From contig CAYUCV010000004.1 of the NCBI GenBank assembly GCA_964443545.1, forward strand, positions 1 to 54,892: DNA of 54,892 nt, given 5' to 3'. Source of the DNA: JBAZKV01 sp964443545. Its GTDB lineage: Bacteria; Margulisbacteria; WOR-1; JAKLHX01; JBAZKV01. Positions 15,618 to 23,101 of this stretch are shown here, one piece after another. The stretch's first letter is position 1, and each line of letters starts with the position of its first letter. Both the position numbers and the translations under genes were made by a program. Under the pieces are notes generated by a model. It searched no databases. It was not told where the DNA came from and worked only from the letters and a program-made list of their open reading frames with translations.

Positions 15618-17517
15618 TGAACTTGACCTTCCTTCGGCGCTAAAAAAACTCACGGGGCCCGAGCTTGAAAAGGCCGCCGGCGAGATAAGGAGCGTCATAA
15701 TTGATTCCGTCTCAAAAAACGGAGGGCATCTCGCGTCCTCTCTGGGAGCGGTCGAGCTTGCCATTGCCATCCACACGGTCTTTGATTCTCCAAAGGACAA
15801 AGTGGTATGGGATGTGGGGCATCAGGCATACGCTCATAAGATACTTACAGGCAGGCTTAAGGAGTTTGGCTCTCTGCGGCAATACGGCGGGATAAGCGGT
15901 TTTCCGTCCCGTGAAGAAAGCCCTCACGATCTCTTTACTACGGGGCATGCCTCAACAGCGATCTCGTCTGCCATTGGGCTGGCCAAGGCACGGGACCTCA
16001 ATAGAGAGGGGCATAAGGTGGTTGCGGTGATTGGCGACGGCTCCCTTTCCGGCGGCCTAAGTCTTGAGGCCATCAACAATGCCATGAACCTTAACAGCAA
16101 TCTTGTCGTGGTCTTGAACGACAATGATATGTCCATCTCCAAGAATGTCGGCGCCCTTTCGGAGTATTTTACCAAGACCAGGATGAACCCCCTTTACACA
16201 AAGACAAAAGAACGGGTCGAGGACATGGTAAAAAAGATCCCCAAGTTCGGCATGCCGTTGTACAAACTTGCCAACCGGCTCAAGGAAAGGCTAAAGCACT
16301 TTATCGTTGACTTTAAGACAGAGGTGATAGTGGAGGAACTCGGCTTTAGTTATCTTGGTCCCATAGACGGCCACAACATTACTCTTTTGATGAGCGCCCT
16401 TTCTTTTGCAAAGGAATTGAAAAAGCCGATAATGGTCCATGTCCTGACCAAAAAAGGGAAAGGTTATTCTTTTGCAGAGAAGGACCCTACGGCCTTTCAC
16501 GGCGTTCCGGGATTTGATATTGCCACGGGAAAAGTGTCCGGGTCGTCCCGGTCCAGGAGCTATACGCAGGTTTTTGGGGATGTCATGCTCCGCCTCGGGG
16601 AAGAGAAATCGAATATAGTTGCTGTTACCGCCGCCATGCTGGACGGCACCGGGCTGGATGACTTTGCCAGGGAATTCCCGGAAAGATTTTTTGATGTCGG
16701 AATAGCCGAGGAGCACAGTGTTATCTTTGCGGCTGGTCTGGCAAAAGGGGGGCTGCGCCCCGTGTGCGCTATCTATTCTACTTTTTTGCAGCGCTCATAC
16801 GACCAGCTTTTCCATGATGTTTGCCTTCAAAACCTGCCCGTGGTTTTTTGCCTGGACAGGGCCGGGATAGTGGGGGATGACGGGCCTACTCACAACGGCG
16901 TCTTTGATATCGCATATCTCAGGCATCTGCCCAATATGACGGTGATGGCGCCCATGAATGGGACTGAACTGGAAAGAATGCTCCGTTTTGCTATCCAACA
17001 CGACGGACCGATCTCTATAAGATATCCGAGGGCTGCCGCGGATAACCGCGAAAACATAGACGGGACAGAGATAAAGATGGGGAAAGGGGAGGTCGTTTAT
17101 AAACCCTCACCCCTAACCCCTCTCCCAAAGGGAGAGGGGAAGAAGATCCTGATAGTTGCAATAGGGTCGATGGTTGTTCCATCAATTGAGTCGGCAAAAC
17201 AGTTGGAAAGTAATGATCATTCGGTTTCTGTGATAAACGCGAGATTTGTCAAGCCGCTCGACAAGGATCTGATATTGGCTGAAGCCCGCAAAGCGGACCT
17301 GGTCGTTACCGTTGAAGAAGGCTGTCTTATGGGCGGTTTTGGCTCGGCGGTTATGGAGCTTTTTGAGGGGCACGGAATAACAAGACCGCTTAAAAGGATA
17401 GGTTTTCCGGATAAATTCATAGAAGCAGGCAAAAGGGACTTTATACTTGACCGGTACGGCCTCAACGCTTCCGGAATAGCAAAAACTGTTTCGATCTTTT
17501 CTAAGGCAAAACCCTAG
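15607..17517 (+). CDS. dxs: 1-deoxy-D-xylulose-5-phosphate synthase
   Basis: Dxs is the thiamine-diphosphate enzyme that starts the MEP pathway from pyruvate and glyceraldehyde-3-phosphate. It shows GGHLASSLGAVEL, VWDVGHQAYAHKILTGR, the ThDP motif GDGSLSGGLSLEAINNA, the catalytic Glu in DVGIAEEHSV, RAGIVGDDGPTHNG and a C-terminal transketolase domain. The TTG at 15607 fits family N-termini (MxLExINSPxDLKKL); an upstream in-frame start lies deep in the previous gene. At 636 residues it contains a 12-residue repeat-encoded insertion, PSPLTPLPKGEG, before the last domain. Its stop codon overlaps the stop of the convergent gene. Confidence 0.95.
   Translation: MFIDELDLPSALKKLTGPELEKAAGEIRSVIIDSVSKNGGHLASSLGAVELAIAIHTVFDSPKDKVVWDVGHQAYAHKILTGRLKEFGSLRQYGGISGFPSREESPHDLFTTGHASTAISSAIGLAKARDLNREGHKVVAVIGDGSLSGGLSLEAINNAMNLNSNLVVVLNDNDMSISKNVGALSEYFTKTRMNPLYTKTKERVEDMVKKIPKFGMPLYKLANRLKERLKHFIVDFKTEVIVEELGFSYLGPIDGHNITLLMSALSFAKELKKPIMVHVLTKKGKGYSFAEKDPTAFHGVPGFDIATGKVSGSSRSRSYTQVFGDVMLRLGEEKSNIVAVTAAMLDGTGLDDFAREFPERFFDVGIAEEHSVIFAAGLAKGGLRPVCAIYSTFLQRSYDQLFHDVCLQNLPVVFCLDRAGIVGDDGPTHNGVFDIAYLRHLPNMTVMAPMNGTELERMLRFAIQHDGPISIRYPRAAADNRENIDGTEIKMGKGEVVYKPSPLTPLPKGEGKKILIVAIGSMVVPSIESAKQLESNDHSVSVINARFVKPLDKDLILAEARKADLVVTVEEGCLMGGFGSAVMELFEGHGITRPLKRIGFPDKFIEAGKRDFILDRYGLNASGIAKTVSIFSKAKP
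17104..17139. repeat. 36-bp palindromic repeat inserted in frame in dxs
   Basis: Its core is a perfect 10-bp inverted repeat (CCCCTCTCCC, AAA, GGGAGAGGGG; 17117-17139). The whole 36-bp unit encodes PSPLTPLPKGEG and keeps the frame. It sits at the surface linker between the pyrimidine-binding and C-terminal domains. The arms match the repeats on both sides of the DUF559 gene. Confidence 0.8.
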
Positions 17518-18938
17518 TCAGGCCATCTCCAATTACCTGGATTCGATTCATAGTTAGTCCAGAAGCTGTTCGATATCGAAGAAGCATTGAGTTGAGTTCT
17601 TATCATGTCCTCGGTATTGCCGTCAGGCTTGTATTTCCAGAAAGTGGCAGTGAATTCTTCGCTAAATTTGTGCGCGTAATGGGCCGCGAGGCTGTCAACA
17701 AAAACAATGACCCTTCCGTAAAAATTAAGTGCGGAGGCCGGATTCGCCTCGTTTGCAGCTTGGCAAAGGCAGTTGTAGAAAGCCGGCGCCTTGTGCCCTC
17801 CGGTTATGGAAAATATATGAAGGTCGGCGCTCCTTGAATCTGTTTCCTCTGTGCCGTTGCCCAAAATAAGGTCCCTCAGCCCCATAGTAATAACGTTGGT
17901 CGGCATTCTGCCTGTGACCACTCTTGCTCTGTCGATCTCGGTGTCCAGACCCGTCATGAAGCGGTTCCATGTTTCATCTCCAATGTAATGCTGGAACTGC
18001 TCCGGCATATTTTCGCCTTTTCTCCAGTCCTCGCGCAGCTGCTTGGCTTTAATAAAAACGGATTCTCTTTCACTTATTCCATAGGCGGCGGCGATGTTCC
18101 TGAACATCGGGCTCATCTGAGGCGCTCCGGGAGGCGTGGTGTCGTTGCCGTTCTGGAGCTTTGTGCTGTCGGCGATGCCAAAAAAGCCTGTCGGGTCTAA
18201 AAAGCCGGTGTAATCATTAAAAGCGTCATGGAACGGATAGGAGCCGATCCCGTGATTGCCGGTAACCGAAGGGAAAATCTCTTTTAACAATATCCTCCTC
18301 CAGGCTCTTGCGACTTCAATGCCCGGAGCGTCAAAACCGAATGGAGGGAATCTGAAGTCCGCTTCGGTAAAACCGGCGCCCTGAAGGAACAGCCTGTGGA
18401 TGTCCCCGTATGAAATGGGATTAAGCCGTCCGTTCAAAAATGCTTCTCTGCTGCCGACTTCTTCCTGCAGCATTCTCCATATGGACAGGAGAAAACCGTA
18501 TTCATCCAGGCAGGTAAATAGAAGGCCCCGGTCCAGAGGCAGTGCAGATCCCAGTGTGCTCCTTGCCAGGTCAGGATTTCCAAGCAAAAGCCTCGGTGGA
18601 TCCCAGGTGCCTCCGGTGGCAAGAATAGCCGAATCTTTTCCTTCGGGATGCGGCCTGTAGGAGTTTAGGGCGGTAGCCATCGTCAAGGCTGACAGATAAG
18701 TAACATAGTTATTGTTCGGCACTTCAACTATTTTAATGCCCGGCAGGCATGCCAGGTCAAACATTTGTTCGCTGCTTCTGATAACGGACCTGTTGGGGCT
18801 TTCCGGTATCATCCTCGGTGCGTAGTTTAGAGTTACATCTCCTATCCTCATTCTGGTGCCAAAAGGATACACTTCTCTTGCCCCCAGGGTCCTGGGGTTG
18901 CTTGCAGGCAGCCTGTAATATGTTTCAATGGGGCTCAT
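17514..18938 (-). CDS. Unknown 474-residue protein, divergent partner of radical SAM gene
   Basis: I do not recognise a family. The protein has no signal peptide, no membrane helix, and few cysteines (three visible, none clustered). The middle (about 213-256) contains LLKEIF and FLDPTGFFGI, which resemble LLKVIY and CFDPVGFLGL in the C-terminal part of the divergent radical SAM protein. Near residue 400 lies SITGGHKAPAFYN, and later a hydrophobic strand VIVFVDSLAAHYAHKF. Translation from the ATG is well supported by AGGAGG eight bases upstream. The gene converges on dxs with complementary overlapping stop codons, so it has no terminator of its own. A role as substrate or partner of the radical SAM protein is inference. 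Confidence 0.7.
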   Translation of the reverse strand: MSPIETYYRLPASNPRTLGAREVYPFGTRMRIGDVTLNYAPRMIPESPNRSVIRSSEQMFDLACLPGIKIVEVPNNNYVTYLSALTMATALNSYRPHPEGKDSAILATGGTWDPPRLLLGNPDLARSTLGSALPLDRGLLFTCLDEYGFLLSIWRMLQEEVGSREAFLNGRLNPISYGDIHRLFLQGAGFTEADFRFPPFGFDAPGIEVARAWRRILLKEIFPSVTGNHGIGSYPFHDAFNDYTGFLDPTGFFGIADSTKLQNGNDTTPPGAPQMSPMFRNIAAAYGISERESVFIKAKQLREDWRKGENMPEQFQHYIGDETWNRFMTGLDTEIDRARVVTGRMPTNVITMGLRDLILGNGTEETDSRSADLHIFSITGGHKAPAFYNCLCQAANEANPASALNFYGRVIVFVDSLAAHYAHKFSEEFTATFWKYKPDGNTEDMIRTQLNASSISNSFWTNYESNPGNWRWPD

Positions 18939-18982
18939 TAGTTTCCTCCTAAAAATTGTTCCGACATTAATTTATCGGTTGT

Positions 18983-19033
18983 TTTTTTCGAAAATTTCAA
19001 ATTGTGAAATTATTTTGTGATTTTTTCGAAAAT
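18983..19033. promoter_or_regulatory. Operator-like repeats between the unknown gene and the radical SAM gene
   Basis: The 110-bp AT-rich divergent region holds two copies of TTTTTTCGAAAAT (18983-18995 and 19021-19033), 38 bp apart and each centred on the palindrome TTCGAA. Between them is a 7-bp inverted repeat, AATTTCA/TGAAATT, with a 5-nt spacer (18993-19011). The arrangement looks like paired regulator sites over back-to-back promoters. No clear -10/-35 pair was assigned. Confidence 0.45.
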
Positions 19034-19048
19034 AGATCGGAGAACAAA

Positions 19049-20734
19049 ATGGCAACGATAGAAAACCGAAGCACGATCCGCATCAGGCCGCAGGTCGCGG
19101 AACTATCCCGGAGACTCCCGGAGCTTGAACCCGCATCGATAATAAAGTTCGCAAGAGGATCTCATATCCTTGACCGGTACAGACCTATCCTTAATAATGC
19201 CGGGCTTCAGCTTTTTGAAAGGGTAAGCAAAGGTTCTCTGTCAGTTCCTTTTATTGAGGATATTATCCCGGAATTGCCCTCGACTGCTGTGCCTAGGCTG
19301 GAATTATACAGGCACCCTTTTGAGACGGTAAGCGGAAGGGCTTATGAAAATTTTATCAAGAGTTTAGAAGGGAACAGCGGCTATCCGGGTTTATGGATGG
19401 GGATCCTAGACCTGGCCACGGGTTGTTACCATCAGTGCATAATGTGCGGAGCCGATTCTTCAATATCAGCGCGTTTTATGACTTACCCTTCGTTTCTCAA
19501 ACTCCTGACCCTGCTGCCAGAATATGCCGCGCCAGGATTGATCCTGTACGATGCAAGCGACCCTCTGTTGTGGAGGGATACAGAACATGACGCAGACTTT
19601 GGAGATTTGATGAGCTGTGCAAAACATCAGGGTTATGAGCTGTTTCCCAGGAGCACAAACGGGATCATAACAGGTGACCCCTTCAGCACGGAAGCCGCAA
19701 GAAAACTGGGGGAAGCCGGACTTTCAATTGGCCTTTCTATCCACCTTTATCAAAGGAAGAATCTTGAGGATGGTCCCGAAATTGAGCTCGAAATGCTGGC
19801 AAATCGTTATGCCGAAACCATTAACCTGCTAAGGTCCGTAAGGATAAAATTGAGGAGTGCAGGAAGTCCGGAACATGTCAGAAGTTTTTTTCTGGACAGA
19901 GTGCTCCCAAAACTGGATCCCGAACTAAGGGCTTTTTATGATGATCCAAAAAACTTTAGCCTGGAACGAGTTTATGTTGATGGAAGAGCTGCTGAGGAAC
20001 CATCGTTCGAAAGGGGGCTACGGCATTCGATCTCAGTTCCGCGCGATAAAGCGGAAGGCTGGGTGGAAGACAATCCCGCAGTCTATTCAACGGTTGATGC
20101 TTTAGGAAATTGCTTTTTATCGGTATTTCCTCCGGACAGGTCTTCCGCGCACCTTGTGCGGCAGTCCCTTGTTAAGGAGTTGTTCCCTTCCCGAGATGAA
20201 GAAGGCTTCAAAAGGCTTCTCCTAAAGGTCATATATGTTCTGCGAAATGATCGGACGCTTCACAACCGCAGGGACCTGACCTTAAAGTTCTGGGAAGAAT
20301 ACGCGGACTGTTTTGACCCTGTGGGATTCCTCGGCTTGTTCTCCGGGATAGGGAGCCTTGCAGGATTTACAGGAGAACTCCTTTCCGAAGCTTACGATAT
20401 GATCGGGCCTCTCGGAGTGGTTTCTCCTGCATTCTACTATGATTGGACCATCGGAGATCTATGTAGAAAACTGGGCAATACGAATTTAAACGATGTTAGC
20501 CGTGCAGAGGATGGTTTCTTCCGCTATTTGAGCAATTTGAGGTGCCGTTACAATGGGAGACGAGATGAATCAGGTTTTTTAGGCAGCTTTGACGAAGGCC
20601 GCTGGGCCCTCGAAAGCATGAGTTTTGAGGCTTTGTCGCCGCTTCCAACGATCTCGGCTTTTGAGTTCGATCCGTCCCTTCCTGCTCCAAAAATGCGATT
20701 CCCTTTGCCCTTCAGAGCTCAAACCGGCCTGTAA
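19049..20734 (+). CDS. Divergent radical SAM protein of unknown function
   Basis: The segment LATGCYHQCIMCGAD carries Cys126, Cys130 and Cys133 in the CX3CX2C arrangement of radical SAM enzymes, preceded by a hydrophobic strand as in the family. Further along are LILYDASDPLLW (where GGEP-type motifs normally lie), RSTNGIITG and LSIGLSIHLY, matching the later strands of the partial barrel. About 120 N-terminal and 300 C-terminal residues match nothing I recognise. There is no SPASM-type cysteine cluster, so a single cluster is likely. The ATG at 19049 follows GGAGA by five bases; an earlier GTG in frame is less likely. fhs follows after 42 bp with its own promoter. The substrate is unknown. 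Confidence 0.75.
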   Translation: MATIENRSTIRIRPQVAELSRRLPELEPASIIKFARGSHILDRYRPILNNAGLQLFERVSKGSLSVPFIEDIIPELPSTAVPRLELYRHPFETVSGRAYENFIKSLEGNSGYPGLWMGILDLATGCYHQCIMCGADSSISARFMTYPSFLKLLTLLPEYAAPGLILYDASDPLLWRDTEHDADFGDLMSCAKHQGYELFPRSTNGIITGDPFSTEAARKLGEAGLSIGLSIHLYQRKNLEDGPEIELEMLANRYAETINLLRSVRIKLRSAGSPEHVRSFFLDRVLPKLDPELRAFYDDPKNFSLERVYVDGRAAEEPSFERGLRHSISVPRDKAEGWVEDNPAVYSTVDALGNCFLSVFPPDRSSAHLVRQSLVKELFPSRDEEGFKRLLLKVIYVLRNDRTLHNRRDLTLKFWEEYADCFDPVGFLGLFSGIGSLAGFTGELLSEAYDMIGPLGVVSPAFYYDWTIGDLCRKLGNTNLNDVSRAEDGFFRYLSNLRCRYNGRRDESGFLGSFDEGRWALESMSFEALSPLPTISAFEFDPSLPAPKMRFPLPFRAQTGL

Positions 20735-20761
20735 AGTTTCTCGACTAAGGGGCTATTTCCA

Positions 20762-20770
20762 TGATAAAAT
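20762..20770 (+). promoter_or_regulatory. Extended -10 promoter abutting fhs
   Basis: TGATAAAAT ends six bases before the fhs ATG, which places +1 at the start codon. There is no Shine-Dalgarno. A weak TCGACT about 18 bp upstream could serve as the -35 box. Confidence 0.6.
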
Positions 20771-20776
20771 CCTCTC

Positions 20777-22459
20777 ATGCTCTCAGATATTGAAATAGCG
20801 TCAAAGTCAAGGACAAAGCCGATAGAAAAGGTGGCCTCCTCCTGCGGGCTCAAAAAAGAGGAGCTGGAGTTCTACGGGACCTGCAAGGCAAAGATAAAAC
20901 TTTCGGCGCTGGAAAAAAGAAAGAGCGTCAGGGACGGGAAATTGGTCCTGGTCACTGCAATTACTCCAACCCCTTTTGGAGAAGGAAAGACCACGGTAAC
21001 GATAGGCCTCGCACAGGCCCTAAAAAAACTTGGCAAAAAAGCGTTCGTTTGCATAAGAGAGCCTTCGCTTGGCCCGACTCTCGGCCTTAAGGGAGGGGCG
21101 GCCGGAGGAGGCTACAGCCAGGTCCTGCCGATGGAGGATATCAACCTGCATTTTACCGGGGATATGCACATGGTTAGCGCCGCGCACAATCTTCTTGCTG
21201 CTTTGACAGATAATCACATCTTCCACGGGAATGCGCTCAATATCGATCCGGAAAGGATCATCTGGAACAGAGTTATGGATATGAATGACCGGGCGCTTAG
21301 GGATATCTCCATAAGATACAGGGGCGTTGACAGGCGCTCTTCATTTGACATTACGGCTGCTTCCGAGGTCATGGCAGCGCTCTGCCTGTCACTTGACCTC
21401 GAGCATTTAAGGGCAAATCTGAAGAAGATGGTCGTGGCAATGACAAAGGACGGCAGATCGATTACCGCAGGTGATCTAAAGGCTGAAGGCTCGATGGCTA
21501 TCCTGTTAAAAGAAGCGATAAAGCCCAACCTGGTCCAGACGATAGAAGGCTGCCCGGCTTTTGTCCATGGCGGGCCGTTCGCTAATATAGCGCACGGCTG
21601 CAGCAGCCTTGTTGCCACAAAACTCGCGCTCAAACTTTCCGACTATGTTATTACCGAAGCGGGGTTCGGTTCGGACCTCGGGGCAGAAAAATTCTTTGAC
21701 ATAAAATGCAGGGCCGGGGGTCTTGTTCCTTCTGCTGCCGTTCTTGTTGTAACGGCAAAAGCCCTTAAGTGGCAGGGCGGAGTGGAAAAGGACAAGTTCA
21801 ACCCTTCGACTGCGCTCAGGGCAAGGGACGAGGACAAGGAAGCGCTAAAAAGAGGTTTTGACAATCTTAGGGCGCATATAGATGCTCTGCGGAATTTTAA
21901 TGTCCCTATAGTCGTTGCTGTGAACAGATTTGCGTATGATTCTGCCGAGGAATTAAAGATGATAGATGATGAATGCAATTCAACAGGCATCAGATGCAGC
22001 ATATGCGATGTCAGGGAAAACGGCGGGCGGGGAGGGGTGGAGCTTGCAAAAACCATCATAAAAACGGTAGAGACCGAAGGTTCCGGTTTGAAATATCTTT
22101 ATGACCTTAACGATCCTGTTGAAGACAAGCTGTCAAAGATAGCGGCAAAGATCTACGGAGCCGATGGAGTTGACTTTTTGGACAGCGCAAAACAGCAGCT
22201 TGAGCTGATTAAGCAAAGCGGAGGAGCCTCCCTTCCCGTTTGTGTGGCCAAGACGCAGTTCTCCCTTTCGGACGATCACACAAGGCTCGGGCGGCCTAAA
22301 GGCTTCCGCCTCACGGTCAAAAACATAAAACCGGCTTACGGAGCCGGGTTCATCGTAGCTTATACCGGTGATATAATGACGATGCCGGGCCTGCCCCAGC
22401 ATCCGGCGGCCGAGAGGATCGACCTTGACGGGAACGGGAACATAAAGGAGTTGTTTTAA
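20777..22459 (+). CDS. fhs: Formate-tetrahydrofolate ligase
   Basis: This enzyme makes 10-formyl-THF from formate, THF and ATP, the entry of formate into one-carbon metabolism or the methyl branch of the Wood-Ljungdahl pathway. It has the P-loop TPFGEGKTTV near residue 58, EPSLGPTLGLKGGAAGGGY, HGGPFANIAHG and a C-terminal GLPxxPAAxxIDLD. It has 560 residues. Relative to the family as I recall it, there are about eight extra residues around FNPSTALRAR, encoded by an interspersed repeat. folE follows after one base. No other Wood-Ljungdahl gene is in view. Confidence 0.95.
   Translation: MLSDIEIASKSRTKPIEKVASSCGLKKEELEFYGTCKAKIKLSALEKRKSVRDGKLVLVTAITPTPFGEGKTTVTIGLAQALKKLGKKAFVCIREPSLGPTLGLKGGAAGGGYSQVLPMEDINLHFTGDMHMVSAAHNLLAALTDNHIFHGNALNIDPERIIWNRVMDMNDRALRDISIRYRGVDRRSSFDITAASEVMAALCLSLDLEHLRANLKKMVVAMTKDGRSITAGDLKAEGSMAILLKEAIKPNLVQTIEGCPAFVHGGPFANIAHGCSSLVATKLALKLSDYVITEAGFGSDLGAEKFFDIKCRAGGLVPSAAVLVVTAKALKWQGGVEKDKFNPSTALRARDEDKEALKRGFDNLRAHIDALRNFNVPIVVAVNRFAYDSAEELKMIDDECNSTGIRCSICDVRENGGRGGVELAKTIIKTVETEGSGLKYLYDLNDPVEDKLSKIAAKIYGADGVDFLDSAKQQLELIKQSGGASLPVCVAKTQFSLSDDHTRLGRPKGFRLTVKNIKPAYGAGFIVAYTGDIMTMPGLPQHPAAERIDLDGNGNIKELF
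21802..21827. repeat. Interspersed repeat inside fhs
   Basis: CCCTTCGACTGCGCTCAGGG reads on the other strand as a GAGCGCAGTCGAA core. It is kin to the GAGCGGAGTCGAG core in thiL and to the repeat before the tRNA gene. Here it encodes PSTALRAR in frame. Confidence 0.6.
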
Positions 22460-22460
22460 C

Positions 22461-23018
22461 ATGAGCAGAAAAAAGATAGAAAAGGCAGTAAAAGACATTC
22501 TTTCCGCTATAGGGGAAGACCCTTCAAGAGAGGGACTGCAAAAGACCCCCGAGCGTGTCGCAAGAATGTACGCGGAACTTTTTTCCGGGGTATTAAAAGA
22601 CCCCGGCAAAGAACTTTCTGTCTTTCACAACGAAGCCCACGAAGAAATGGTCATGGTAAAGGATATTCCTTTTTACTCTATGTGCGAACACCATTTTATC
22701 CCGTTCATCGGCAAGGCCCATATAGTTTATATCCCGCGCAAGGGGCGTGTGACGGGGCTGTCAAAACTGGTAAGAGTGGTAGAGGCTTTTGCAAAAAGGC
22801 CGCAGGTCCAGGAAAGGCTCACCTCCCAGATAGCGGACCTCCTCATGGACAAACTTTCGCCTCACGGGGTTTTTGTCATAATCGAGGCAGAGCACCTCTG
22901 CATGTCAATGAGAGGCGTGAAAAAACCCGGGACCACCACCACTACTTCGGCTGTCCGTGGCATCTTCAGGAAAAACGCTTCCACCAGGGCCGAGGCCCTG
23001 GCACTGCTAAAGAAATAA
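22461..23018 (+). CDS. folE: GTP cyclohydrolase I
   Basis: FolE converts GTP to dihydroneopterin triphosphate, the first step to folate. It shows the family motif GLQKTPERVARMY near residue 25, zinc-binding MCEHHFIPF near residue 74, GLSKLVRVVEAFAKRPQVQE, and the second zinc Cys in EHLCMSMRGV. It has 185 residues. Its start is one base from the fhs stop, so the two one-carbon genes are probably co-transcribed. Palindromic repeats follow the gene. Confidence 0.96.
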   Translation: MSRKKIEKAVKDILSAIGEDPSREGLQKTPERVARMYAELFSGVLKDPGKELSVFHNEAHEEMVMVKDIPFYSMCEHHFIPFIGKAHIVYIPRKGRVTGLSKLVRVVEAFAKRPQVQERLTSQIADLLMDKLSPHGVFVIIEAEHLCMSMRGVKKPGTTTTTSAVRGIFRKNASTRAEALALLKK

Positions 23019-23031
23019 TATGCTAATTTAC

Positions 23032-23089
23032 CCGAGCCTAAAGGCTCGGCTCCAGTTCTCATTCTTAGGAGCCGACGCTTTAGCGTCGG
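23032..23089. repeat. Nested palindromic (REP-like) element
   Basis: The first hairpin is CCGAGCC-TAAA-GGCTCGG (23032-23049). The second is CCGACGC-TTTA-GCGTCGG (23072-23089). GGCTCC (23048-23053) and GGAGCC (23068-23073) can pair across them. The same modular design recurs at 43464-43567. It fills the 83-bp space between folE and the next gene and could also end folE transcription. Confidence 0.65.
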
Positions 23090-23101
23090 GACGGATATAG
23101 A

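Noticed and set aside
23032..23089. Palindromes as a CRISPR array
   Set aside because: There are only two different hairpins, no regular spacers and no cas genes in the window.
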